64,000 nt of DNA from Candidatus Peregrinibacteria bacterium (GCA_016699515.1 CP064978.1:558001-622000), one strand, 5' to 3'; shown: positions 30,833 through 39,541, counted from the stretch's first letter. Made by a program: numbers and translations. The notes: a model not told the origin generated them from the letters alone.

Positions 30833-31570
30833 ATGTACGAAACCCTCTTTCATATCGGCTTCTTTGAACTCAAGACCTTTAATTTGTTTTTATTCATTGC
30901 TATTTCTTGTTCGGCATGGCTTTTAACCGCTTTGATTCGCATTCAGGGCTTGTCGGTTGATTTTTTAATGAAGCGTGGGTTGCACTTACTTCTTGGTGCA
31001 GTGGTTTTAGGTAAAGTTCTTTTTGTAATTGAACATTTTTCGTTTATTTCCTCCTCGTTCATTCCTCTGCTCATCTCTCTCAGCTTCAGTCGATTTGGGT
31101 TTCTTTTTGGATTCTTTTTGGGGTTGTATTTTTGGTCACAGCGTGAAAAAGAATCCTTCTTTCCTTGGTTTGAAAGTTTTGTGATGAGTGGTCTCGTGTT
31201 TTTGTTTTTTATGCACGTGGGTCATTTTTTTAATGGCACCTACTACGGAACCTTAACCGATTTACCGTGGGGTATTGCATTCGACTCCATTTCAATTCCT
31301 TTTGTCAATCCAATTCACCCCACCCAACTCTATTCCGCGCTTGCCTCACTGAGCATTTTTATTTATGCTGTTCGTGGCTTTAAGCGCACTCATTTGCCGG
31401 GCGTTGTCGGCGGACTTTCGGTTGCACTTTACTCTTTAGCCTCACTCGGAATTGATTTTTTGCGCGCCGAAGCTACCTTGCTCACTCATTGCTATTATTT
31501 TATTTGTTTTTTGTTGGGCTTGTTGTTGTATTATCTGGCAACTCGCCGCACCATTTCTCCCACTAAATAA
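30833..31570 (+). CDS. Prolipoprotein diacylglyceryl transferase-like membrane protein
   Basis: A 245-residue polytopic membrane protein with Lgt landmarks: HVGHFFNGTYYGTLTDLPWGIAF, where Lgt normally has GRxGNFxNxExxG..TDLPWG, then NPIHPTQLYSALASL (Lgt HPTQLYE) and a late IDFLRAEA, where Lgt has FFRE. The conserved Arg and Asn of the GRxGNF box are replaced (H-V-G-H-F-F), so it is a divergent homologue whose activity is uncertain. It begins 3 bases after the surface-protein gene and is probably in one operon with it. A lipobox protein occurs at 55420-55698, so the cell does need Lgt activity. Confidence 0.75.
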   Translation: MYETLFHIGFFELKTFNLFLFIAISCSAWLLTALIRIQGLSVDFLMKRGLHLLLGAVVLGKVLFVIEHFSFISSSFIPLLISLSFSRFGFLFGFFLGLYFWSQREKESFFPWFESFVMSGLVFLFFMHVGHFFNGTYYGTLTDLPWGIAFDSISIPFVNPIHPTQLYSALASLSIFIYAVRGFKRTHLPGVVGGLSVALYSLASLGIDFLRAEATLLTHCYYFICFLLGLLLYYLATRRTISPTK

Positions 31571-31576
31571 TCACGT

Positions 31577-32011
31577 ATGAATTCTCTTTCTTCGTTCGAC
31601 TTCTCTCCTCTTTTAGAACTGATTCAAAACTCTTCACTTGAATTTTCGCATGTTATCGGTTTTGTGCTGATCTATTTTTCGCTCTTGTGGCTTTCGATCA
31701 TTATTTGGGTCACGCGTGATGCCATTCAACGTTCCAACAGCATTATTTTTCAAGTGATTGCCATTTTGCTCACTTTACTTTTCCCGGTTTTGGGTGTTTT
31801 GATTTATCTTATTATTCGCCCTAGTAAAACCAGCATCGAGCGTTATTACGAAGATTTAGAGCGCCAAATGGCGATGGAACGAGCTCATCATAAGTCCATT
31901 GAACCAGCCGCCGAAAAAGAAGTGACGACGGTGGCTAAGCCTTCTCGCGCTAAAGTTCGGTCTCGTTCACGCAAACGTTCGTCTTCAGATTCCTCCCCTT
32001 CCACTCTTTAA
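31577..32011 (+). CDS. Small membrane protein with two helices and a basic tail
   Basis: A 144-residue protein with two membrane helices (VIGFVLIYFSLLWLSIIIWV and IIFQVIAILLTLLFPVLGVLIYLII) joined by TRDAIQRSNS, then PSKTSIERYYEDLERQMA and a C-terminal tail rich in Arg, Lys and Ser (KVRSRSRKRSS). The helix-TRDA-helix layout resembles PLDc_N-type membrane proteins frequent in related genomes. It starts 7 bases after the Lgt-like gene. Function unknown. Confidence 0.7.
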   Translation: MNSLSSFDFSPLLELIQNSSLEFSHVIGFVLIYFSLLWLSIIIWVTRDAIQRSNSIIFQVIAILLTLLFPVLGVLIYLIIRPSKTSIERYYEDLERQMAMERAHHKSIEPAAEKEVTTVAKPSRAKVRSRSRKRSSSDSSPSTL

Positions 32012-32026
32012 TTTTATTACTTCCTT

Positions 32027-32431
32027 ATGAGCCACTTTTTTACCTTAGCTTATTACTTAGAAGTTCTACCTAGCTCCGATTTTCAGTATTCGTGGCTGTC
32101 CGCCTTTTTGGTGTCTTCCTTTTTTGCCGCCGCATTGGTTTTGCACTGGGTTCGTAAACATAAAGTGAGCGATCCGGTAGCAAAAAAACTTTTACGACGC
32201 TATCCTTCTCGCTTAGTGGCTTTTGGTAGCACGTTGCTTTTTCTTTGGCTTTGTCGTGAAGGCTCTCTGCCTTATTTGTCGATGCATTTGTGGTGGTTGC
32301 TTTTGGCCTTGTATTTCATCTACTGGGTTCTCTCCAGTTTTTTTGCCTATCGCCGCGATTACGCCAAGCGCTCCGAAGATCACAAAAAATCCTCGGTCCG
32401 CAGCAAATACCTTCCTAAAAAGAAGCGCTAA
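32027..32431 (+). CDS. Small membrane protein, 134 residues
   Basis: Three probable membrane helices (SWLSAFLVSSFFAAALVLHWV, LVAFGSTLLFLWLC, LWWLLLALYFIYWVLSSFFAY) and a basic cytoplasmic tail ending KYLPKKKR. I do not recognise a family. It lies 15 bases after the previous gene and just before corA, so it probably belongs to the same rightward envelope operon. Confidence 0.65.
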   Translation: MSHFFTLAYYLEVLPSSDFQYSWLSAFLVSSFFAAALVLHWVRKHKVSDPVAKKLLRRYPSRLVAFGSTLLFLWLCREGSLPYLSMHLWWLLLALYFIYWVLSSFFAYRRDYAKRSEDHKKSSVRSKYLPKKKR

Positions 32432-32481
32432 TCGTTTTGCTTGGTCCAAAGCCCCGCTTCACTTTTTTATCTTCAATTCGT

Positions 32482-33402
32482 ATGCCTTCCATCTCCCATA
32501 AAAACATCGAGTGGATTGACATTTCCAACCCCACCGAAGAAGATATTCTTGAACTTAAAAAAAATTACAAGTTTCACGAACTGGATTTAGAAGATTGTCT
32601 TTCGGGGAGTCAGCGACCCAAAATTGATGAATACAGCCGCTATTTGTTTATCATTCTTCAGTTCCCCTATTACCGTCGTCGAACCCATCATCTTTCCACC
32701 GAACATTTGCGCATCTTTATCGGACAGGATTATTTGATTACCGTTCACAACGATCATTTGTCCCCCATTAAGCATATTTTTGAGGAGTGCACCGAATCGC
32801 CCACCACACGAAAGCGCATTTTTGGCGACAGCACCGGTTACCTGCTTTACTCGGTTATCAGCGCTTTATTTACAGCGTCTTTTTCTATTATCGATCAAAT
32901 TCAGGTTAATTTGAAAAAAATGGAAATGGAAATTTTCGAGGGCGCTTACATTAAAGATAAGCTATTCGATATCATGACGCTCAAAAAGAACATCATCATG
33001 ATGCGCCAAATTCTTTTGCCTCAACGATCGGTGATCGCCACCTTAGAACATAAACAAAAGCGCTTTTTGCCCGATCATCTTGAGGTGTATTTTGATGATG
33101 TTGTCGACAAAATTGAAACCCAATGGAATATTTTGGAAACCCAAAAAGAGGTTATTGAGGCCTTGGAAGATACCAATGAATCCTTGCTTTCTCACAACAT
33201 TAACAATACCATTCGTACGCTTACGGTTTTTTCTGCCATTATGCTGCCGCTCACCGTTTTGACCGGGCTCTTTGGTATGAATGTAAAACTGCCCTTTTTT
33301 CAGGCCCTCGAGAATATCCACCATTTTTGGAGCATTGTTGTTTCCATGGTTTTGGTCACCTTGGCGTTGGCCGCGCTATTTAAGTGGAAGAAATGGCTTT
33401 AG
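32482..33402 (+). CDS. corA: CorA-type magnesium/cobalt transporter
   Basis: A 306-residue divalent-cation channel of the CorA family. The large cytoplasmic N-domain is followed by a long helix (RQILLPQRSVIATLEHKQK), then the first membrane helix and the signature GMN in TGLFGMNVKLPF, and a second membrane helix (IVVSMVLVTLALAALF) with a basic KWKKWL end. The start was placed at ATG 32482; upstream in-frame codons read into low-quality sequence. It ends the run of envelope genes. Confidence 0.93.
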   Translation: MPSISHKNIEWIDISNPTEEDILELKKNYKFHELDLEDCLSGSQRPKIDEYSRYLFIILQFPYYRRRTHHLSTEHLRIFIGQDYLITVHNDHLSPIKHIFEECTESPTTRKRIFGDSTGYLLYSVISALFTASFSIIDQIQVNLKKMEMEIFEGAYIKDKLFDIMTLKKNIIMMRQILLPQRSVIATLEHKQKRFLPDHLEVYFDDVVDKIETQWNILETQKEVIEALEDTNESLLSHNINNTIRTLTVFSAIMLPLTVLTGLFGMNVKLPFFQALENIHHFWSIVVSMVLVTLALAALFKWKKWL

Positions 33403-33421
33403 GATTCCTTTTATATTACCC

Positions 33422-33450
33422 TTGCATTCATGATAAAAGGCTGGTAAACT
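33422..33450 (+). promoter_or_regulatory. Promoter of rpsO
   Basis: TTGCAT 33422-33427 and TAAACT 33445-33450, 17 bases apart, ending 26 bases before the rpsO start codon. Confidence 0.55.
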
Positions 33451-33476
33451 CTTTCTGCTTTATTTTAAATTAATCT

Positions 33477-33866
33477 ATGCCTACTAAAACCGTTAAAGCT
33501 ACTAAAAAAGCCACTAAATCTACTTCCGAAGTGGCTAAATCTACTCCAAAAACCACTCCTGCAAAGGCTGCTTCTAAGGCGCCTGCTACCAAACGACAAC
33601 TCAAAAAAACGATCATTTCTAAGCACACCAAGGGTGAAAATAGCAAAGGTCGATTGGACACCGGCTCCGTTCCCGTTCAAATCGCTCTTTTAACCGATCG
33701 CATCAATCAGCTTACGGACCATTTAAAAGAACATAAGAGTGACAATCATAGCCGTCGTGGTTTGCTGGCTATGGTAGGCAAGCGTCGAAAATTGCTTAAT
33801 TATTACAAAGATCGCAAACCTGAAGATTATCAATCATTGATTGAAGATCTAAGCTTGCGTAAATAG
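33477..33866 (+). CDS. rpsO: 30S ribosomal protein S15 with N-terminal extension
   Basis: The last ~89 residues are a normal S15: LKKTIISKHTKGENSKGRLDTGS, VQIALLTDRINQLTDHLKEH, HSRRGLLAMVGKRRKLLNYYK. In front lie about 40 extra residues of Lys, Thr, Ser and Ala (PTKTVKATKKATKSTSE), histone-tail-like and absent from standard S15. S15 binds 16S rRNA helix 22 and helps form the platform. The gene is followed by pnp, the usual rpsO-pnp pair. Confidence 0.95.
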   Translation: MPTKTVKATKKATKSTSEVAKSTPKTTPAKAASKAPATKRQLKKTIISKHTKGENSKGRLDTGSVPVQIALLTDRINQLTDHLKEHKSDNHSRRGLLAMVGKRRKLLNYYKDRKPEDYQSLIEDLSLRK

Positions 33867-33990
33867 TTCCTCCCAACCCATATTTATGAGTTACGCTAAA
33901 AGTTTCAAGTCAAAGATGATCAGTTCACTCTGATCGCCTTCCATTTGGGACTTTCGTAACTCTTTTTTTATTTCTTTTTATCTTATTTCT
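33867..33990 (+). promoter_or_regulatory. rpsO-pnp intercistronic region
   Basis: 124 bases with a 6-bp hairpin, GATCAG 33918-33923 with CTGATC 33930-33935, followed by T-rich sequence (33961-33985) directly before pnp. In other bacteria this spacer holds an RNase III or autoregulation site for PNPase; the hairpin here is short and its role is inferred. Confidence 0.35.
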
Positions 33991-36108
33991 ATGAAGTCCC
34001 AACAATTTTCCATGCCACTCGGGAATGGATCCCTTGTGATTGAGGTAGGCAAATTGGCTCAATTGGCCAATGGTAGTGCTACCGTTCGCTACGGCGACAC
34101 CATGATTTTGGCTACAGCCACCATGAGCAAACAATCCCGCCCCGGGATCGACTTTTTGCCGTTGATGGTTAATTACCAAGAAAAGTTCTATGCCAGCGGA
34201 CGTATTAAGTCCAGCCGGTTTATTAAGCGAGAAACACGCCCCAGTGATGAAAAGGTGCTGATGGCCCGTGTGGCGGATCGTACCTATCGTCCTTTGTTTC
34301 CCAAGGGGTGTCATCGCGATATTCAGGTGATGCTGACCACGCTTTCGTACGACGAAGAAAACGAACATGATATGATTGCAACCATTGCCGGCTCGGTGGC
34401 CTTGTCGGTTTCCGATATTCCTTTCGAAGGTCCCACAGCAACGGTGCGCGTTGGGCTAATTAACGGAGAATTGGTGCTTAACCCCACCGTAGAGGCGCGC
34501 AAAAAATCCGATTTGGATTTGATTGTTTCCAGCGATTTGCACAACGTTATTATGATCGAGGCAGGCGCCAATGAAGTGCCCGAAGAAAAAATGTTGGAAG
34601 CGATTGCATTTGGTAAAAAGTGGGGACAAAAAATTGCCCAATTCATCAAAGAAGTTCAGGATCAAGTGGGCAAGCCCAAGGTTGAATTGGAGCCCGTTTC
34701 TAAAAATGAAACTCTTGCAGCGTATGTTAAAGAAAACTATGCCGATAAAATTCTGAAAGCTCTGTTTGAAAAGACAGGCAAATTGGAGCGCTATGATTAC
34801 TTCCGCCAAGTGGCCGACGAAATTCGTACTCACTTCGCTGACGATGCAAATGTAGCGGCGGATTTGGAGCAAGTGGGTGGAATGGTTGATAAGTTGGTTA
34901 AAGACACGGTTCGTCGCAATATTCTAGAAAATGACAAACGGATTGGTGGCCGCGCTATGGACGAAATTCGCCCGATCACCATCGAAGCAGGTTTAATTCC
35001 ACGCACGCATGGCTCCGCTTTGTTTCAACGTGGAGAAACTCAAGGTTTGACCACTTGTACTCTGGGCGCCCCTGGCGATGCTCAAATTATCGATGGCATT
35101 GAAGGTGAAACCAAAAAGCATTATTTTCACCATTATAATTTTCCTCCTTTTTCGGTTGGTGAAACCAGCAATCGCCTGATGACCGGAAATCGCGAGATTG
35201 GGCATGGCTCCTTGGCTGAACGCGCCCTTATCCCCGTGCTTCCCAGTCACGAAGAATTTGCTTACACCATTCGTACCGTGACCGAAATTTTAGCGTCGAA
35301 TGGAAGTAGTTCAATGGCAGCCACTTGTGGCTCCAGTTTGGCTTTGATGGACGCAGGAGTTCCCCTTAAAAAACCCGTAGCCGGAGTCGCCATGGGTCTT
35401 ATGACCGATTATGACAACCCTTCTAATTACCGTATTCTTACCGATCTGCAAGACGAAGAAGACATGGGCGGTGATATGGATTTTAAAGTAACCGGAACTG
35501 ATGCGGGGATCACAGCTATTCAAATGGATATTAAATTGAAAGGCTTGCCGGATCCAATTTTTGAAGAAGCTCTGATGAGTGCAAAAAAAGGACGTCTATT
35601 TATTTTATCCGAAATGAATAAGGTGCTCAGTGCCTCTCGAGCTGAAATGTCTCCCTTTGCGCCTCGCCTTCTTCAGTTGATGGTGAACCCCGAAAAAATT
35701 CGCTTCATCATTGGACCAGGAGGAGAAATGATCAATAAAATTATTTCTGAATGTGGCGTTGAGTCGATCGACATTGATGACGATGGCTTGGTGATTATCA
35801 CCAGCAAGTCCGGCCCTGCCGGCGAAAAAGCATTGGCATGGGTTCAGTCTATCGTTGCCGATCCTGAAGTCGGGAAAACCTATCTGAATTGCAAGGTCAC
35901 CAAAGTACTTGAATTTGGTGCAATTGTTGAATTTATGCCCGGCAAAGAAGGGATGGTGCATGTTTCTGAAATTGCCGATACTTTTGTGAAAGACGTGAGT
36001 ACCTTGGTTAAGGAAGGTCAAATGGTTAACGTTAAATTGCTAGCGATCGATGCCGCACAAGGTCGCTTTAAGCTCAGCATGAAAGGAATTGAGCAGCCCG
36101 CTCAATAA
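33991..36108 (+). CDS. pnp: Polyribonucleotide nucleotidyltransferase (PNPase)
   Basis: An unbroken 705-residue phosphorolytic 3'-to-5' exoribonuclease of mRNA decay. Two RNase PH domains are seen (N-terminal VRYGDTMILATATMSKQSRPG and FYASGRIKSSRFIKRE; second TVRRNILENDKRIGGRAMDEIRP, GSALFQRGETQGLTT), with the catalytic-region GEDMGGDMDFKVTGT-like stretch DEEDMGGDMDFKVTGTDAGI. A KH domain (IRFIIGPGGEMINKI) and an S1 domain (GKTYLNCKVTKVLEFGAIVEF, GMVHVSEIA) follow. Length and order are standard. It is paired with rpsO and ends at a strong terminator. Confidence 0.97.
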   Translation: MKSQQFSMPLGNGSLVIEVGKLAQLANGSATVRYGDTMILATATMSKQSRPGIDFLPLMVNYQEKFYASGRIKSSRFIKRETRPSDEKVLMARVADRTYRPLFPKGCHRDIQVMLTTLSYDEENEHDMIATIAGSVALSVSDIPFEGPTATVRVGLINGELVLNPTVEARKKSDLDLIVSSDLHNVIMIEAGANEVPEEKMLEAIAFGKKWGQKIAQFIKEVQDQVGKPKVELEPVSKNETLAAYVKENYADKILKALFEKTGKLERYDYFRQVADEIRTHFADDANVAADLEQVGGMVDKLVKDTVRRNILENDKRIGGRAMDEIRPITIEAGLIPRTHGSALFQRGETQGLTTCTLGAPGDAQIIDGIEGETKKHYFHHYNFPPFSVGETSNRLMTGNREIGHGSLAERALIPVLPSHEEFAYTIRTVTEILASNGSSSMAATCGSSLALMDAGVPLKKPVAGVAMGLMTDYDNPSNYRILTDLQDEEDMGGDMDFKVTGTDAGITAIQMDIKLKGLPDPIFEEALMSAKKGRLFILSEMNKVLSASRAEMSPFAPRLLQLMVNPEKIRFIIGPGGEMINKIISECGVESIDIDDDGLVIITSKSGPAGEKALAWVQSIVADPEVGKTYLNCKVTKVLEFGAIVEFMPGKEGMVHVSEIADTFVKDVSTLVKEGQMVNVKLLAIDAAQGRFKLSMKGIEQPAQ

Positions 36109-36131
36109 ATCGGTTAGAAACGATGATATTT

Positions 36132-36168
36132 AAAAACCCGACGTCGCCAAGGCTATGTCGGGTTTTTT
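36132..36168. terminator. Bidirectional terminator between pnp and tsf
   Basis: AAAAACCCGAC 36132-36142 pairs with GTCGGGTTTTT from 36157, around a loop that itself contains GCC-AA-GGC, with T-tract to 36168. It separates the convergent pnp and tsf genes. Confidence 0.88.
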
Positions 36169-36202
36169 GTTTGGCGCGATTCGCGAATTGTACTTTCCTT
36201 AT

Positions 36203-36970
36203 TTAAATCGCGATTCGGACAAATTTGGTCACCGTGTTTCCGCTCAAAAATTGTTCGATGGTTTGATCGGGATTTTTAACGAACGCTTGTTTTAGCAAGG
36301 CGGCTTCTTCGCGGAATTTCTTTTCTTTTCCAAGCATGATTTTTTCCATAATATCCGCTGGTTTTCCTTCACTTTGCAACTGATCCATCCAAATATCACG
36401 TTCTTTAGCCACCAAATCTTCTGATACTTCGCTGGGGCTAATCACTGCAGGATCCATTGCGGCAATGTGCATGGCTACGTCGCGTGCTTTTTCTTCGTCG
36501 GCTTGAGCTAGGTTTACCATTACACCAATTTTGTTGTTGGAATGAACATAGGTTCCTACTCCATCTCCTTCCATCACCTCCACTTCCATCGACATGTTTT
36601 CACCCAATTTGGCGAAGAGCTCTTTTAGGGCAGGTTCTTCTTTTTGCATGGCAGCCTCGGCTCCGTTTGCCAACGCTTCTTTTAGCGCCGCTTGTCCGAT
36701 AGCTATAAATTCTTCGTTTTTTGCCACAAAATCCGTTTCACACATCATTTTTACCATGGCGGTTTTTCCGTTTCCGGTTTCGGTGAGCACCACCCCTTCG
36801 GTTGTGTCTCGATCCGCTTTTTTGGCCGCTTTAGCCGCCCCTCGTTTGCGAAGGATTTCGATGGCTTTTTCTTCATCTCCATTAGCCTCGGTGAGCGCAT
36901 TTTTACATTCCATCATGGAAACACCGGTGCGCTTGCGAAGGTCATTTACTTGAGCTGCAGTAATATTCAT
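36203..36970 (-). CDS. tsf: Elongation factor Ts
   Basis: EF-Ts recycles EF-Tu by exchanging GDP for GTP. The N-terminal UBA-like domain VNDLRKRTGVSMMECKNALTEA and the hallmark MCETDFVAKNEEF are clear, followed by the dimerisation domain (MHIAAMDPAVISPSEVS). The 255 residues are slightly short of E. coli EF-Ts but normal for many bacteria. It is in the rpsB-tsf operon, but a membrane-protein gene lies between the two. Confidence 0.96.
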   Translation of the reverse strand: MNITAAQVNDLRKRTGVSMMECKNALTEANGDEEKAIEILRKRGAAKAAKKADRDTTEGVVLTETGNGKTAMVKMMCETDFVAKNEEFIAIGQAALKEALANGAEAAMQKEEPALKELFAKLGENMSMEVEVMEGDGVGTYVHSNNKIGVMVNLAQADEEKARDVAMHIAAMDPAVISPSEVSEDLVAKERDIWMDQLQSEGKPADIMEKIMLGKEKKFREEAALLKQAFVKNPDQTIEQFLSGNTVTKFVRIAI

Positions 36971-36993
36971 TGTGATAAAATTAAGAATTAAAG

Positions 36994-37452
36994 TTACTGA
37001 TTGTTTTTGGAGGAGTCCCCTGCTTCTTTCGAGGGAGTTTCATCGGGCTTAAAATGAGCCTCTTTGTTTTCTTCTTCCTTATTTTTTGTTTGAAGTTGCT
37101 GTTCGAGCTTATCGGCTGTTTCGTAGATGAAAGGAAGCTTGGTCCATCGACCGGATAGGGCTGCTAAGCCCATGTAGAAAAAGATGATGACCTGAAGGAT
37201 GAAAAGTGCGTCCTGAACCAGGTCTAGAACGGCAAACAGTTGAGCTAAAAAGAAAAGGATGAACAGCAAGAGTCCTTGTTTGCCATGAAAGCGGCAAAAT
37301 CGACTTTCTTTGTTTAAAAACAGTGGAATAACGCAGAGGGGGCCAATATAGCTTAACGCGGCCAAGGTTCTTTCGTGTAGGGTTGTCATTTCGTCGAGCT
37401 CACTTGGGCTCGCTTTTTTTTCTTCTTCCACTGGTGAACCTTCATTTTCCAT
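36994..37452 (-). CDS. DUF4870/Tic20-like small membrane protein between rpsB and tsf
   Basis: A 152-residue protein with charged ends and about three membrane helices. The segment LAALSYIGPLCVIPLFLNKE followed by RFHGKQGLLLFILFFLAQL is typical of DUF4870/Tic20-like proteins. An acidic N-terminus and a Lys/Glu-rich tail flank the membrane core. It sits 21 bases after rpsB and 23 bases before tsf on the same strand, inside a normally uninterrupted ribosomal operon. Function unknown. Confidence 0.75.
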   Translation of the reverse strand: MENEGSPVEEEKKASPSELDEMTTLHERTLAALSYIGPLCVIPLFLNKESRFCRFHGKQGLLLFILFFLAQLFAVLDLVQDALFILQVIIFFYMGLAALSGRWTKLPFIYETADKLEQQLQTKNKEEENKEAHFKPDETPSKEAGDSSKNNQ

Positions 37453-37473
37453 GGCGCAGTCGGCTAATGGCTA

Positions 37474-38182
37474 TTATTCATCCCCCTTTTTCTTTTCATC
37501 TCCCAATTTTCCTTTTGCCTTCACCACTTCTTTCATAAGGCCCAAAATATAATGGAGTGATTTAACGGCGTCATCGTTTGCGGGAATAATGTAATCGACG
37601 GTGTCGGGGTCGGCGTTGCTATCAACAATCCCAACCACCGGAATGCCGATGCGTCTGGCTTCACTGACGGCAATTTTGTCTCGCACCACGTCGGTAACCA
37701 CCAATACATCAGGCGTATCGCGCATGTCTTCCACACCCGAAAGGCTGCCGGAAAGATCCTGGATCTTTTTTTGCAACATTACTTTTTCTTTCTTGGTGTA
37801 TTTGTCCAACTCGCCGCGACTGTCCTGCAATTTAAGATCTTTAAAGTAATCGATACGTTTTTTAATGGTTTTAAAGTTGGTCAAAAGCCCAGGAATCCAT
37901 TTATCGGTAACGATTGGAGATTGAGTTTCTTCTTTAATTTGCTTCAACAATTCATGGGATTGTTGCTTGGTTCCAACAAACAAAATGGTTTTGTTGGCTC
38001 GGGCAGCATTGGCTTAAAAACTCAAGCGCTTGAACCAAATGTTCCGCGGTTTGATGTAGGTCGAAAATGTGAATCCCATGGCGTTTGCCATAAAGATACG
38101 ATTTCATTTTTGGGTTCCACTTGTCGGTGGCATGGCCGAAATGCACTGCATTTTGAGCCATTTCTTTGATAGAAATGTTCAT
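37474..38182 (-). CDS. rpsB: 30S ribosomal protein S2 (frame broken)
   Basis: S2 binds late on the 30S head and contacts S1. N-terminal landmarks are MAQNAVHFGHATDKWNPKM and YLYGKRHGIHIFDL; later FVGTKQQSHELLKQ, KWIPGLLTNF, DVLVVTDVVRDKIAVSEARRIGIPVVGIVDSN and the tail DYIIPANDDAVKSL. One base too many near 38010-38015 splits the gene after EFLSQ; joined length is ~236 residues. AAGGA stands 4-8 bases before the ATG, a good ribosome site. It heads the rpsB-membrane gene-tsf operon. Confidence 0.95.
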
Positions 38183-38281
38183 GTTCCTTGGGGTTAGCGC
38201 TTTTTGTCGTCGTTTCTAAGCCGTGATCCACCTAAGGCGGACAGGAAGCCTGATCGGACAAAAAACTAAAATATTTAAAAG

Positions 38282-38311
38282 CGGAGGCATTTTAGAGGAA
38301 AAATGCCTCCG
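38282..38311. terminator. Strong hairpin upstream of rpsB
   Basis: CGGAGGCATTTT 38282-38293, loop AGAGGA, AAAATGCCTCCG 38300-38311: a perfect 12-bp stem. On the minus strand it is followed by TTTTAAATATTTT. It lies about 100 bases before the rpsB start and 45 bases after the small open frame at 38357-38788, so it may end that transcript or act as a leader hairpin of the rpsB operon. Confidence 0.6.
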
Positions 38312-38356
38312 TGGCAAGAGAAAGTTCGTGTGCATAACCAAATAGATATGAGCATT

Positions 38357-38788
38357 CTATCTTCTTACTAACAGTAATGCTGCAGCGCAGGCAATAATCC
38401 TATCTTGTCCATTTTTTGTTAGGCTATCAACCATGGCACGCCGCTCTTCGACAATGCTTTGTGTACTCGTTTCCCCTTGTCTTGTTTCCTCAATTATTCT
38501 TTTATCCTTTTCATTTTTACTTTGGTCAAATGCGTTTACAGATCTACCTTCAACCCATACTTGATATTCCGAATCATAAACCCATCCTTGTTCTGGGTTT
38601 GTAATTGTTATTTCTCCTGAAATGATTGTTCCATTTTCTTTAATCTGATCGACTCTAAAATACCTTAGGTCTGGCTCGCCACCCGTAAAAATCTGTCGGT
38701 TTACAAGAATAACGTCTCCCGTGTTGGGTTGGATTTGCGGTGCTTCGATACTCTCTTTAGGGCTTGTCAGATTTTTGAGGTTAAAATG
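38357..38788 (-). CDS. Open frame without usual start codon (gene fragment?)
   Basis: An open frame of about 143 codons ends at TAG 38357. Its translation is protein-like: PNTGDVILVNRQIFTGG, GTIISGEITITNPEQGWVYD, EYQVWVEGRSVNAFDQSK, and a basic tail ending ALLLVRR. Its 5' side is bounded by TAA at 38789-38791 and the only ATG is near the end, so it would need CTG at 38770 or another rare start, or it is 5'-truncated or frame broken. I recognise no family. There is no signal peptide in the visible part. Confidence 0.45.
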   Translation of the reverse strand, partial: HFNLKNLTSPKESIEAPQIQPNTGDVILVNRQIFTGGEPDLRYFRVDQIKENGTIISGEITITNPEQGWVYDSEYQVWVEGRSVNAFDQSKNEKDKRIIEETRQGETSTQSIVEERRAMVDSLTKNGQDRIIACAAALLLVRR

Positions 38789-38822
38789 TTAGTATTTCTT
38801 TATAACCCATTTTCCCCGATCC

Positions 38823-38873
38823 ACAAGCGTTTGGTGGTGACGATTGATTGACACTCCTAAAGTTGACTAAACT
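38823..38873. repeat. 50-bp direct repeat, copy A (left of the TRIC gene)
   Basis: ACAAGC..., then GTGACGATTGATTGACAC and TAAAGTTGACTAAACTG. It matches copy B at 39601-39652 with roughly 80-85% identity and one length difference. The two copies are 778 bases apart in the same orientation and bracket the channel gene. Confidence 0.75.
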
Positions 38874-38902
38874 GCGAAGGATTTGATCGTTGTTTTACGA
38901 GA

Positions 38903-39541
38903 TTATTTATTTTCTGCTGTTTCTTTTGGGCTGATGATGCTCAGGCATGGCTTACAAAGATTAATTTTGTAGCACACGGCCATTAGACGCATGATTAAAA
39001 ATAGTCCAATGAGACTGTTTGCAATCACAATGTTATCCATGTGTTCTTTAAAAATGCTAAAGCTTAATCCCAAAAGAACGGCAACGGAAGCGTAAAAGTC
39101 GAACGATAAAATTTCCGGGCTTTTATTAAGGGTAATGTCCCTCATCATTCCACCGCCCACGGCACTTATCGTTGCCAAAAATATAATGCCAAATGTGCCC
39201 AATTCGTATTGATTGGCCTTGGTTGCCCCAATGAAGGCAAAAGTGACTAATCCGATTGAATCGATCACGATGACAAACGTTTTGATGCGATGAAAGTGAT
39301 TATAAATTAACAGGGTAAATGCCACCCCTGCAATGATCGTGAAGACGTAATTGGGGTCATAAAAATAGAATGGGATGTTTCCAAGAATGATTTCTCTTAG
39401 CGAACCGCCTCCCACCGCGGTCAAAAAGGCCGCCACGATGATGCCGAAAATGTTAAAATGCTTTTTTAGCCCAAAATAAGAGCCATAAACCGCAAATGCG
39501 AATGTTCCAACTAGGTCAAGTATATAGATTTCATTTTGCAT
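38903..39541 (-). CDS. TRIC-type cation channel (UPF0126/YicG family)
   Basis: A 212-residue membrane protein of the trimeric intracellular cation channel family. Two internally repeated halves each carry the glycine signature: FLTAVGGGSLREIILGN and TISAVGGGMMRDITLNK, with FAFAVYGSYFGLK and FAFIGATKANQY as the matching preceding helices. Seven membrane helices are expected. The C-terminal tail has CYKINLCKPC. Bacterial members conduct K+ or other monovalent ions. The gene is flanked on both sides by a 50-bp direct repeat. Confidence 0.9.
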   Translation of the reverse strand: MQNEIYILDLVGTFAFAVYGSYFGLKKHFNIFGIIVAAFLTAVGGGSLREIILGNIPFYFYDPNYVFTIIAGVAFTLLIYNHFHRIKTFVIVIDSIGLVTFAFIGATKANQYELGTFGIIFLATISAVGGGMMRDITLNKSPEILSFDFYASVAVLLGLSFSIFKEHMDNIVIANSLIGLFLIMRLMAVCYKINLCKPCLSIISPKETAENK

